From Martelella endophytica (GTDB lineage: Bacteria; Pseudomonadota; Alphaproteobacteria; Rhizobiales; Rhizobiaceae), in assembly GCF_000960975.1 (NCBI RefSeq), contig NZ_CP010803.1:2011944-2075943 (forward strand): 64,000 bases of DNA, given 5' to 3'. The translations under genes were made by a program, and so were the position numbers. The notes under the pieces were generated by a model. It was given only the letters and a program-made list of their open reading frames with translations, made no database searches and was not told where the DNA came from. Shown here one piece after another: positions 44,953-52,683 of this stretch. The first letter of the stretch is position 1; the number at the start of each line of letters is the position of its first letter.

Positions 44953-45942
44953 TCATACCGGTGTCGCGGGTTGGTTTCGGGGGGCGGCCGTTCCGGTGCC
45001 AGCCTCGCCCTCCACCATCTTCAGGCTGCGCCTGAGGGCCTGTGGCGGCTGGCCGAAGAAGCGGAGAAAGGCGCGGCGCATGCGATCGCGATCGGCAAAG
45101 CCGGTATCACGGGCGACAGTGTCGAGGGGATGGCGGCCATCCTCCAGCATGATTTTTGCGGCTTCAAGACGCAGCCGCTCGACCGCCTTGGCCGGTGACT
45201 GACCGGTTTCCTCACGGAAGATGCGGCTGAACTGGCGCGGGCTGAGCGAGGCGGCGTCTGCCAGTTCCTCCACCGTCAGCGGGTTCTTCAGGTTTTCGCG
45301 GGCATAGACCAGAGCGCGGCGTATCCGGTCGGAGCGGGGTTCGAGATCGAGCAGGGCGGAAAACTGCGACTGCCCGCCCGGACGGCGGTGATAGACCACC
45401 AGATTGCGCGCGACGGCGCGGGCGAGGCTTGCCCCGTGATCATCTTCGATTAGCGCCAGCGTCAGATCAATCGCCGCACTCATGCCTGCCGATGTCCAGA
45501 TGTTGCCGTCGCTGACGAAGATGCGGTCGTCATCCACTTGTATATGAGGGAAGCGTTCCTGCAAGCTGCGGGCATGATACCAGTGGGTGGTGGCGATCCG
45601 ACCGTCAAGTAGTCCCGCCTCTGCCAGCACAAAAGCGCCGGTACAAAGGCCCGCGACGCGGCGCGACTGCGCCGCCGCAGCGATGAGATAATTTTCCAAT
45701 CCCTTCGAGATGCTGCGCGGTACCAATTCCCCCACCACCATAAGAGTGTCCGGAAAGTCCGAGAGCGGCTCGGTTTCAATTTTGATGCCGAGGGAGGAGC
45801 GAATTGTCCCGCCTTTTTCTGACATCACGGTCAAGCGGTAGCCGTTCTCGCCCAACGTTTGATTTGCAAACTCGAAGGCGGAAAGGGCCGCCATTCCCAT
45901 GATCTGGAAGCCATCTTCCAGAATGAAACCAACATGCTGCAC
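44953..45942 (-). CDS. GlxA family AraC-type transcriptional regulator (DJ-1/PfpI + HTH)
   Basis: 329 residues: an N-terminal DJ-1/PfpI-like domain (GFILEDGFQIMGMAALSAFE to about 190, with CTGAFVLAEAGLL at the nucleophile elbow) and two AraC HTH motifs at the C-terminus (LTVEELADAASLSPRQFSRIF and TVARDTGFADRDRMRRAFLRFF). Regulators of this type control nearby catabolic or detoxification genes. It is divergent from an SDR gene (100 bases between starts), the likely target. Confidence 0.92.
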   Translation of the reverse strand: MQHVGFILEDGFQIMGMAALSAFEFANQTLGENGYRLTVMSEKGGTIRSSLGIKIETEPLSDFPDTLMVVGELVPRSISKGLENYLIAAAAQSRRVAGLCTGAFVLAEAGLLDGRIATTHWYHARSLQERFPHIQVDDDRIFVSDGNIWTSAGMSAAIDLTLALIEDDHGASLARAVARNLVVYHRRPGGQSQFSALLDLEPRSDRIRRALVYARENLKNPLTVEELADAASLSPRQFSRIFREETGQSPAKAVERLRLEAAKIMLEDGRHPLDTVARDTGFADRDRMRRAFLRFFGQPPQALRRSLKMVEGEAGTGTAAPRNQPATPV

Positions 45943-46042
45943 AACGTGCTCCGTTATGTCTCTAATTAACGCTTATATGACATTTGAGACATTGCCTTAG
46001 ATCAGTAGCCTATCATCGTCAACCAACCCGAAGGAAAGACCC

Positions 46043-46834
46043 ATGACCACAGCACTCATCACCGGCGCATCGTCCGGCATCGGCGCCATCTATGCCGATC
46101 GTCTTGCCGCCCGCGGCGAAGACCTCATTCTCGTTGCCCGCAACGCGACCCGCCTCGAAGCAATCGCCGACAAGCTGAAGACCCGTTATGGCGTCAGGGT
46201 CAGCACGATCGCTGCCGATCTGGCCAGCGCCGGCGGTCTCTCTGCGGTCGAGTCTGTGCTGAAGACCGATGAAACCATCGCCACCCTGGTCAACAATGCC
46301 GGTTTTGGCAGTGCCGCCCCGCTGGTATCGGCCGACGTCGATGAAATGCAGAATATGGTGGCGATTAACGTGACGGCCCCAATGCGCCTTGCCTATGCCG
46401 CCGTGCCGGCCTTCCGCGCCAGGGGCACGGGAACAATCATCAACATTTCCTCGATCGTTGCCATCGGACCGGAAGTCCTCAACGGCGTTTATGGAGGAAC
46501 CAAGGCCTTCATTCTGGCTTTCAGCCATTCGCTGCGCAAGGAACTTGAAGATACCGGTGTCCGTGTGCAGGTTGTCCTTCCCGGCGCCACCGGCACAGAG
46601 TTCTGGGACATTGCAGGCCTTCCGGTCCGAAACCTTCCCGAAGAATGGGTGATGACCGCCGATGATCTGGTCGATGCCGCGCTAATGGGGCTGGACCGCG
46701 GCGAATATGCCACCATTCCCTCGCTGCTTGAGGCGGGACAATGGGATGCATGGGAAGCGGCCCGCGCCACCATGATGCCGCATCTTTCGAGCGCTGTGGT
46801 TGCCGAGCGCTATCGCCAGCAGATCGAGGCCTGA
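46043..46834 (+). CDS. short-chain dehydrogenase/reductase
   Basis: 263 residues. TGASSGIGAIYADRLAARG, VNNAGFG, ISSIVAIGPEVLNGVYGGTKAF (catalytic Ser, Tyr, Lys) mark a functional SDR of the YqjQ/DltE-like group. AAGGAAAGACCC precedes the ATG. Divergent from the GlxA-type regulator; converges on the second HxlR gene with about 20 bases between stops. Confidence 0.9.
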   Translation: MTTALITGASSGIGAIYADRLAARGEDLILVARNATRLEAIADKLKTRYGVRVSTIAADLASAGGLSAVESVLKTDETIATLVNNAGFGSAAPLVSADVDEMQNMVAINVTAPMRLAYAAVPAFRARGTGTIINISSIVAIGPEVLNGVYGGTKAFILAFSHSLRKELEDTGVRVQVVLPGATGTEFWDIAGLPVRNLPEEWVMTADDLVDAALMGLDRGEYATIPSLLEAGQWDAWEAARATMMPHLSSAVVAERYRQQIEA

Positions 46835-46855
46835 TCGCGGTGGGGGGACATGGTC

Positions 46856-47254
46856 TCAGGCGTTTACCCGCTGTGTTTCGTTTGCTCGTTCGCGCGGATC
46901 GTGTCCCTTCGGCTTTCCGAACAGGCTGATATTGGCGTCCCCCCAACCTTTAAGCGACAGCAGGATGGGCTCCATGGTTCGGCCCAGCTCGGACAGCGAA
47001 TACTCCACCTTCGGCGGCACCTGCGCATAGACGGTGCGCACGATCAGCCCGTCTTCCTCGAGCTCGCGCAGCTGGTTGGTCAGCATGCGCGGCGTGACGT
47101 TGACGATATGTCGGCGGATCTCATTGAAGCGCAGAGTGCCGGACAGAAGGTGAAACAGGATCACGGATTTCCATTTGCCGTCGATCAGACCGATCGCGGC
47201 TTCGACTGAACAGCCGGGGCTGCAGTCAAAACGGGAGTGGCGGGCCTTGGCCAT
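46856..47254 (-). CDS. HxlR family redox-type regulator (QorR-like)
   Basis: 132 residues, DUF24 winged helix (LIDGKWKSVILFHLLSGTLRFNEIRRHI, MLTNQLRELEEDGLIVRTVY). It has Cys11 and Cys15 just before the first helix, the position of the redox-sensing Cys in QorR/YodB-type regulators. Start at 47254 with AAGGAG 7 bases upstream. It is divergent from a quinone oxidoreductase-like gene, the same arrangement as qorR-qor2 of Corynebacterium, so it probably represses that gene until quinones or thiol oxidants appear (inference). Confidence 0.92.
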   Translation of the reverse strand: MAKARHSRFDCSPGCSVEAAIGLIDGKWKSVILFHLLSGTLRFNEIRRHIVNVTPRMLTNQLRELEEDGLIVRTVYAQVPPKVEYSLSELGRTMEPILLSLKGWGDANISLFGKPKGHDPRERANETQRVNA

Positions 47255-47269
47255 GTCTTGCTCCTTAAC

Positions 47270-47287
47270 AGTATCCAAAACGATACT
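47270..47287. promoter_or_regulatory. inverted repeat, candidate HxlR/QorR operator
   Basis: AGTATC (47270-47275), six-base spacer, GATACT (47282-47287), in the 124-base divergent gap between the HxlR gene and the oxidoreductase. It lies only 16 bases before the HxlR start, suiting autoregulation. Confidence 0.65.
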
Positions 47288-47378
47288 ATGTGCGTTCGTT
47301 GTGCGTATTGGCTCGATAAGAAGTTAATAGCATTTTGAAAGCACCGCAAGTTTTTGGTCAACAGCAAGGAGACAAGCT

Positions 47379-48392
47379 ATGAAAGCCATTGGATACAAAA
47401 AGCCCGGTGCGATCGATCGTGACGATGCACTCATTGACATTGAACTGCCCCGCCCGAAAGCGACCGGGCGCGATCTTCTGGTCGAGGTTGCGGCCATTTC
47501 GGTGAACCCGGTCGATACCAAGATCCGCGCTGGCGCCACGCCGCCGGAAGGCGAATACAAGGTGCTCGGCTGGGATGCCGTCGGCCGTGTGGTCGAAACC
47601 GGTCCAGATGTGAAGAGTTTCAAGGTCGGTGACGCTGTCTATTATGCCGGTTCGCTGATCCGTCCCGGCGCCAACAGTCAGTTCCATCTGGTTGACGAGC
47701 GCATTGTCGGACACAAGCCGACAAGCCTGACCAATGCCGAGGCCGCGGCCCTGCCGCTGACGGCGATCACCGCATATGAAATGCTGTTCGACCGGCTCGA
47801 CATCGCCCGCCCGGTTCCCGGCGCGGCCAATGCGATCCTGATTGTCGGTGGCGCCGGCGGCGTTGGCTCGATTGCCATTCAGCTTGCCAGGGCGCTGACC
47901 GACCTGACGGTCATTGCCACCGCATCGCGGCCGGAAACCGTATCCTGGGTCAAGGAACTCGGCGCCCACCATGTCGTCGATCACTCAAAGCCGATCGCCG
48001 AACAGGTCGCAGCACTGGGCATCGGCGGGCCCGCCTTTGTCTTTTCGACCACGGAAACCCACCGTCACTTGAAGGAGATCGTCGAGGCGATCGCGCCGCA
48101 GGGCCGTTTCGGTCTGATCGACGATCCCGATGGGCTCGATGTCATGGCGTTCAAGCGCAAGGCCGTTTCCACGCACTGGGAATTCATGTTTACCCGCTCG
48201 ATGTTCGAGACCGCCGATATGGACGCCCAGCAGAAGCTGCTCGATCATGTTGCCGAACTGATCGACAGCGGCCGGATCCGTACCACGGTCACCGACATCC
48301 TGTCGCCGATCAGCGCCGCCAATCTGAAGAAGGCCCATGCGATCATCGAAAGCGGCAAGGCACGCGGCAAGATCGTGCTGCAGGACTTTTGA
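47379..48392 (+). CDS. zinc-independent quinone oxidoreductase-like MDR protein
   Basis: 337-residue medium-chain dehydrogenase/reductase: N-terminal GroES-like half (ISVNPVDTKIRAG), NADPH Rossmann motif VGGAGGVGSIAIQLARAL, and a C-terminal KKAHAIIESGKARGKIVL. The Zn-binding Cys residues of alcohol dehydrogenases are absent; it fits the zinc-type ADH-like/QOR subgroup that reduces quinones or enones. GGAG precedes the ATG (AAGGAGACAAGCT). Next come an ABM monooxygenase and an SDR, probably one transcript. Confidence 0.9.
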   Translation: MKAIGYKKPGAIDRDDALIDIELPRPKATGRDLLVEVAAISVNPVDTKIRAGATPPEGEYKVLGWDAVGRVVETGPDVKSFKVGDAVYYAGSLIRPGANSQFHLVDERIVGHKPTSLTNAEAAALPLTAITAYEMLFDRLDIARPVPGAANAILIVGGAGGVGSIAIQLARALTDLTVIATASRPETVSWVKELGAHHVVDHSKPIAEQVAALGIGGPAFVFSTTETHRHLKEIVEAIAPQGRFGLIDDPDGLDVMAFKRKAVSTHWEFMFTRSMFETADMDAQQKLLDHVAELIDSGRIRTTVTDILSPISAANLKKAHAIIESGKARGKIVLQDF

Positions 48393-48406
48393 GCGGGAGC
48401 ACAATG

Positions 48407-48715
48407 ATGACCACAGGTTCAAAGGCCGAAGTGCATGTCGTGGCAGTGCTGAAGGCCAGGCCGGGCAAGGGCGCGGCACTGCTGGAGGCGCTTGAGGCGA
48501 TCATTCCGGCGGTCCGCAGGGAAGATGGCTGCATCCGCTATGAGCTGACCGTTGACCGCGCAGATGCGGATCGCGCCGTCATGCTGGAAGTCTGGCGCGA
48601 TGAAGCCGCGCTCGGCCGGCATGAGACCGCCGCCCCGTTTGTCTCGCTCGCCGCCTGCTTCGATGAACTGCTGGCAGAGCCGGTCGCCCTGCTGAAACTT
48701 CAGCACCGCATGTGA
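48407..48715 (+). CDS. antibiotic biosynthesis monooxygenase (ABM/YgiN-like) domain protein
   Basis: 102 residues with the ABM ferredoxin-like fold: VHVVAVLKARPGKGAALLEAL, AVRREDGCIRYELTVD, VMLEVWRDEAALGRHE. YgiN of E. coli is a quinol monooxygenase, which suits the preceding quinone oxidoreductase. ATG 48407 lies 7 bases after GGGAG (ATG 48404 is the alternative). Starts 14 bases after the oxidoreductase stop. Confidence 0.88.
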   Translation: MTTGSKAEVHVVAVLKARPGKGAALLEALEAIIPAVRREDGCIRYELTVDRADADRAVMLEVWRDEAALGRHETAAPFVSLAACFDELLAEPVALLKLQHRM

Positions 48716-48775
48716 AACGGTACCGGCCATGTCTGACAGGGCATGGCCGGTCGTCCACACCCGAAAGGACAGATC

Positions 48776-49489
48776 ATGACATCTCTTGAAAATGCCCGCG
48801 TACTCGTCATCGGTGGCAGTTCCGGCATCGGTCTTGCCACGGCCCGTGCTGCGGCTGCTGCCGGCGCCGAAGTCGTCATCGCCTCGCGCTCGGCGAAAAA
48901 GCTCGAAGCCGCAAAACAGGATATGGGCGTCAATGTTACGACAGCCGTGCTCGACATCACCGATGCCGAGGCGCTTGAAGCCTGGTTCGGCGCCGCCGCC
49001 TCGTTCGACCATATCGTGGTTTCTGCCGCGCAGACGCCGACCGGTCCGGTGCGCAAACTCGCACTGGACGACGCCCGCAAGGCCGTCGACAGCAAGTTCT
49101 GGGGCGCCTATCAGGTCGCCCGCGCCGCCCGCTTCTCCGAGCGGGGAACGCTGACGCTGGTCTCCGGTTTCCTCAGCGAGCGGCCGTCGGCAAGCTCGGT
49201 CCTGCAGGGCGCCATCAATGCGGCGCTGGAGGCGCTGGCCCGTGGTCTGGCGCTGGAACTGTCGCCGGTGCGTGTCAATACCGTCTCGCCGGGGCTGATC
49301 GATACGCCGCTGTGGAACGGTCTTGGCGACGACGGCCGGACCGCCATGTTCGACAAGGTTTCGAAGTCGCTTCCGGCAAAGACGGTCGGCAAGCCGGAGC
49401 ATATTGCCAACGCGGTTTTATTCCTGATGACGACGCCGTTCGCCACGGGATCCAATGTCCGTGTCGACGGCGGCGGTGCGATCGGCTGA
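48776..49489 (+). CDS. atypical short-chain dehydrogenase/reductase lacking the YxxxK pair
   Basis: 237 residues. The nucleotide-binding VIGGSSGIGLATARAAA and a C-terminal VNTVSPGLIDTPLW and VRVDGGGAIG are SDR-like. At the NNAG site the sequence is VVSAAQT, and where YxxxK should stand after the Ser region (LVSGFLSERPSA) it reads VLQGAINAAL, so the catalytic Tyr and Lys are missing. It may bind a cofactor without classical SDR catalysis. AAAGGACAG lies before the ATG at 48776. Last gene of the likely quinone-related transcript. Confidence 0.82.
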   Translation: MTSLENARVLVIGGSSGIGLATARAAAAAGAEVVIASRSAKKLEAAKQDMGVNVTTAVLDITDAEALEAWFGAAASFDHIVVSAAQTPTGPVRKLALDDARKAVDSKFWGAYQVARAARFSERGTLTLVSGFLSERPSASSVLQGAINAALEALARGLALELSPVRVNTVSPGLIDTPLWNGLGDDGRTAMFDKVSKSLPAKTVGKPEHIANAVLFLMTTPFATGSNVRVDGGGAIG

Positions 49490-49579
49490 CGCCCCGGTTT
49501 TGGCCGCCTGGAGCGTCTGGCGAAGACGTGGTGACCCGTTTTCGATAACCCGATGCGGCAAAACAGGGAAGCCAGACCA

Positions 49580-49607
49580 TCGGGCGATGCGGATTAGTCG
49601 CCCGATA
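49580..49607. terminator. bidirectional hairpin between convergent SDR and LysR genes
   Basis: ATCGGGCGA (49580-49588) pairs with TCGCCCGAT (49599-49607). It lies 90 bases past the SDR stop and 3 bases past the LysR stop. Confidence 0.65.
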
Positions 49608-49609
49608 AT

Positions 49610-50512
49610 TCAGGGCGGGACCGCGCGCAGCACCGCGATGAAGGCTCTCAGCCGCGCCGGAACCAGCCGGTGGCCGGGATAGTAGAGGCTGAGCCCGGGA
49701 TAGGACGGGCACCAGTCGTCAAGCAACAGCCGCAGCGCACCGGTTTCAAGGTGCGCTGCGGCAATGCGTTCGGGCACATAGGCAATACCAAGGCCCGCAA
49801 GCGCGGCCCGCGTCATCAGTTCGGTGCGGTTCAGAACCAGCCTGCCTTCCGCCTCGATCCGGATGACCTCGCCATTTCGGCCAAACTCCCACTGCTGGGG
49901 TCTTCCAGCCGGTGTACGGCTTGCGATCAGGGCGTGCCCGGTCAGCTCAGACGGTGTCTGCGGCGCGGCGTGCCCCGCAAGATAGGCGGGGGCTGCGACC
50001 GTAACCATGCGCGAGGGACCGCCGATCTTCACGGCGACCATATCCAGCGGCACGGCTTCTCCCAGGCGAAAGGCCGCGTCATAGCCCCCGGCGACGATGT
50101 CGGTGAATTGCGGTTCGGCAACAAGGTCGAGCGTGACGTCGGGAAAGCGTTGCAGAAAGGCCGGCACGGTGCGCCGAAGCAGCAGCGCGGCCACCGTCTC
50201 CGAGGCGCTGATCCTGAGCCTGCCGCGCGCCGTATCGCCGGCACTGCCAACCTCGTCCAGAGCATCGTCAAGGCCTTCGAGCAACGGATGCACGCGTCCG
50301 GCAAACCGCTGACCGGCCTCCGTCAGCGCGACGCTGCGCGTCGTGCGGTTGAAAAGGCGCACGCCAAGCCTTGCCTCGAGATCGCGGATCATGTGGCTGA
50401 GCGTCGAGGGACCGATATCCAGTGCCTCGGCGGCCGCTCTGAAGCTCAGATGACGCGCGACGGCAGCAAAGGCACTCAGCTCGGCAAGCGTTGGACGTTC
50501 ATTCATGGCCAT
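49610..50512 (-). CDS. LysR family transcriptional regulator
   Basis: 300 residues: LysR HTH at 10-65 (LSAFAAVARHLSFRAAAEALDIGPSTLSHMI) and a periplasmic-binding-protein-like effector domain. The group with VRLFNRTTRSVALTEAG and VPERIAAAHLETGALRLLLDDW usually regulates a divergent oxidoreductase. Start at 50512 or 50506 cannot be decided. It diverges from an SDR gene 91 bases away. Confidence 0.92.
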   Translation of the reverse strand: MAMNERPTLAELSAFAAVARHLSFRAAAEALDIGPSTLSHMIRDLEARLGVRLFNRTTRSVALTEAGQRFAGRVHPLLEGLDDALDEVGSAGDTARGRLRISASETVAALLLRRTVPAFLQRFPDVTLDLVAEPQFTDIVAGGYDAAFRLGEAVPLDMVAVKIGGPSRMVTVAAPAYLAGHAAPQTPSELTGHALIASRTPAGRPQQWEFGRNGEVIRIEAEGRLVLNRTELMTRAALAGLGIAYVPERIAAAHLETGALRLLLDDWCPSYPGLSLYYPGHRLVPARLRAFIAVLRAVPP

Positions 50513-50603
50513 TTCACCATCAGTTCATGCCGGATTGATGCGGTTATCAAACAAGAGTGCCGGGCCTATTTCAAGCACACACACGAAAGCCAAGGAGCAG
50601 AAA

Positions 50604-51404
50604 ATGCGTGATACATGGTTCATAACCGGTGTGAGCAGCGGCTTTGGCCGCGCCATGAGCGAACAGGTGCTGGCATCCGGCGGGCGCGTGTTCGGCACGG
50701 TGCGCGAAGCCTCGGCAATCGCCGATCTGCAGAAGCGCTACCCGGACCGTTTCCGCCATGCGGTCGTCGACATGGTCGATGGCGATACGCTTGAAGGCGT
50801 CGTGGCCGATGCCTTTGAGGCCTTCGGCCGCATCGATGTCGTGGTCAACAATGCCGGCTATGGTCTTTTCGGCGCGGCCGAAGCGCTCAGCGACGCCCAG
50901 ATCCGCCACCAGATCGATACCAACCTCGTCGCGCCCATTTTGATCACGAAGGCGGCATTGCCGTATCTGCGGGCGCAGGGCGGCGGACGGATCATCGCGG
51001 TGTCAAGCTATGGCGGTCAGGCGACCCATCCCGGCGCATCGCTTTATCATGCCAGCAAATGGGGGCTGGAAGGCTTCTTCGACGCGCTGGCGCAGGAGGT
51101 GGCGGCGTTCGATATCGGTGTGACGATTGTCGAGCCCGGTGGCGCGCGCACTGGCTTCCGCAGTGCCGCCGGAGCGGGGCTTCCCGATGATATCGCCGAC
51201 TATGCGAAATCGCCGGCCGGCATGGTCCGCAAGGTGCTTGAAAATCCCGGTCACGAACCTGCGGGCGATCCCGACGCCATGTCGGCAGCGATCATCGCTT
51301 CGGCGGATCAGAACCCCGCGCCGCTGCGTCTTGTCCTGGGCGACGATGCCCGTGGCTTTATCGAAAAGGCCCTGAAAGCCCGGCTTGCGGCGCTTGATGC
51401 CTGA
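50604..51404 (+). CDS. short-chain dehydrogenase/reductase
   Basis: 266 residues. TGVSSGFGRAMSEQVLASG, VNNAGYGLFG, VSSYGGQATHPGASLYHASKW (catalytic Ser, Tyr, Lys) identify an active SDR of the type that often carries a long variable C-terminus. AAGGAG lies 7 bases before the ATG at 50604. Probably controlled by the divergent LysR regulator. Ends at a very strong hairpin. Confidence 0.9.
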   Translation: MRDTWFITGVSSGFGRAMSEQVLASGGRVFGTVREASAIADLQKRYPDRFRHAVVDMVDGDTLEGVVADAFEAFGRIDVVVNNAGYGLFGAAEALSDAQIRHQIDTNLVAPILITKAALPYLRAQGGGRIIAVSSYGGQATHPGASLYHASKWGLEGFFDALAQEVAAFDIGVTIVEPGGARTGFRSAAGAGLPDDIADYAKSPAGMVRKVLENPGHEPAGDPDAMSAAIIASADQNPAPLRLVLGDDARGFIEKALKARLAALDA

Positions 51405-51410
51405 GAGCGG

Positions 51411-51442
51411 CGATGACGGTCCGCTGTTGCGGACCGTCATCG
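51411..51442. terminator. 14-bp perfect hairpin between convergent genes
   Basis: CGATGACGGTCCGC (51411-51424) pairs with GCGGACCGTCATCG (51429-51442), loop TGTT. It starts 6 bases after the SDR stop and ends 21 bases before the SLAC1-type gene end, so it can end both transcripts. Confidence 0.8.
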
Positions 51443-51463
51443 TGTTCCTGAACGAGCCGCCTG

Positions 51464-52501
51464 TCATGCCCCGGCGCCGGGGATTGCGGGCCTGAGGTTC
51501 GGGTAAAGGCGCCCGGAGAACAGAAGCCACAGCGTCATCAGCGTCAGGCCGCCGACAAGGATATTGGCCATGATGAACATGGCGATGGCGATGACAGAGA
51601 CGGCGCCGTTGTCGCCATGGGCCATCAGCTCCAGCGGCGCGACGGCAATCGAGGTTGCACCGAAGGTAAAGCCCCAGAAGCCCGCGACCGGACCACTTTC
51701 GCGAAACCATCCGGCAAGGCGCGCCAGGATCGCCAGCTGCAGGATGCCATAACCGATCATCGCGTGAACGAGAATGTCGGGCGCGCCACCGGAGACCGCG
51801 ATATAGGCCACCGCGCCAACGGGCGCAGGTGCGAGATGGATGCCGAGTGTCGGGCGGATCGCCTTTGCCGTCGTCGGCGCGGTCAGAAGCCGGTGCAGGA
51901 TAACCGATTCCATCGCCAGCCAGGCAAAGAAACCCGATCCGAAGGCAAACTGGCCCCAGTCCGGATAGCCAAGCGCGGAGGCAACGGTTGCGGTGACAAA
52001 ACTGCCGGCCACAGTGGGAAGATAGAGCACGGCCGTATTCTGTGCCGGGTCGCGCTCGCCCTTCCACAATTCGCCGGTCCGCCAGACGCCGAAGATCGCG
52101 GTCATGGCAAATCCGCAAAGATAGACGACGGCTGCCGCAGCATAGGAATAGGGCAGGAGGCCGCCGGCAATCAGCATGGTCGCCACCCCGGTCAGGCCGA
52201 TATAGCAGCACATGATCGGATGGGAGGCTTCCTGCCGGAAGGCCGTCAGGCTGGTCAGGATCTTGGTGCCGTAAAGCAGCATCAGGGCGGCCCACACGGC
52301 AGCGCCGAGCGCGAAGATGGCCTCGGATATGAAGCCGGGAAGCGGAAAGATCCGCTCGGCGACCCGCCAGGCATTGGCGAGCCCGCCAAGGCCCAGAACC
52401 ATGCCGAAGAATGAGGCCGGCGTTGCAGCTGCCAGCCGGGCGAACCATCCGCCCGGGGCGATGGCCGGCGGCGCCGATGTCGTCGTGACGGTCGAGGGCA
52501 T
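51464..52501 (-). CDS. SLAC1/TehA family anion or dicarboxylate transporter
   Basis: 345 residues with ten predicted helices. ATPASFFGMVLGLGGLANAWR opens the TehA/SLAC1 fold and the central GFFAWLAMESVILHRL and HLAPAPVGAVAYIA are typical. Members are anion channels or C4-dicarboxylate transporters; in enteric bacteria they give tellurite resistance when overproduced. ATG 52501 gives the usual N-terminus. Monocistronic. Confidence 0.88.
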   Translation of the reverse strand: MPSTVTTTSAPPAIAPGGWFARLAAATPASFFGMVLGLGGLANAWRVAERIFPLPGFISEAIFALGAAVWAALMLLYGTKILTSLTAFRQEASHPIMCCYIGLTGVATMLIAGGLLPYSYAAAAVVYLCGFAMTAIFGVWRTGELWKGERDPAQNTAVLYLPTVAGSFVTATVASALGYPDWGQFAFGSGFFAWLAMESVILHRLLTAPTTAKAIRPTLGIHLAPAPVGAVAYIAVSGGAPDILVHAMIGYGILQLAILARLAGWFRESGPVAGFWGFTFGATSIAVAPLELMAHGDNGAVSVIAIAMFIMANILVGGLTLMTLWLLFSGRLYPNLRPAIPGAGA

Positions 52502-52683
52502 GTCGGTTTCCTTCCTTGAAACGGTCCCGCCCGGGCAAAAGACCACGGTCGCAAAGCGGGCAATCGGTACATCTTGCGCGATCGAATGTATTGCCGGCCG
52601 CCTTCAGCGCGGCATCTGACCGGCAGTGCCAGTTATCGCAGCGCCGGCGCACGCCATATTGGACAATATCGCCATTGCCTGGC

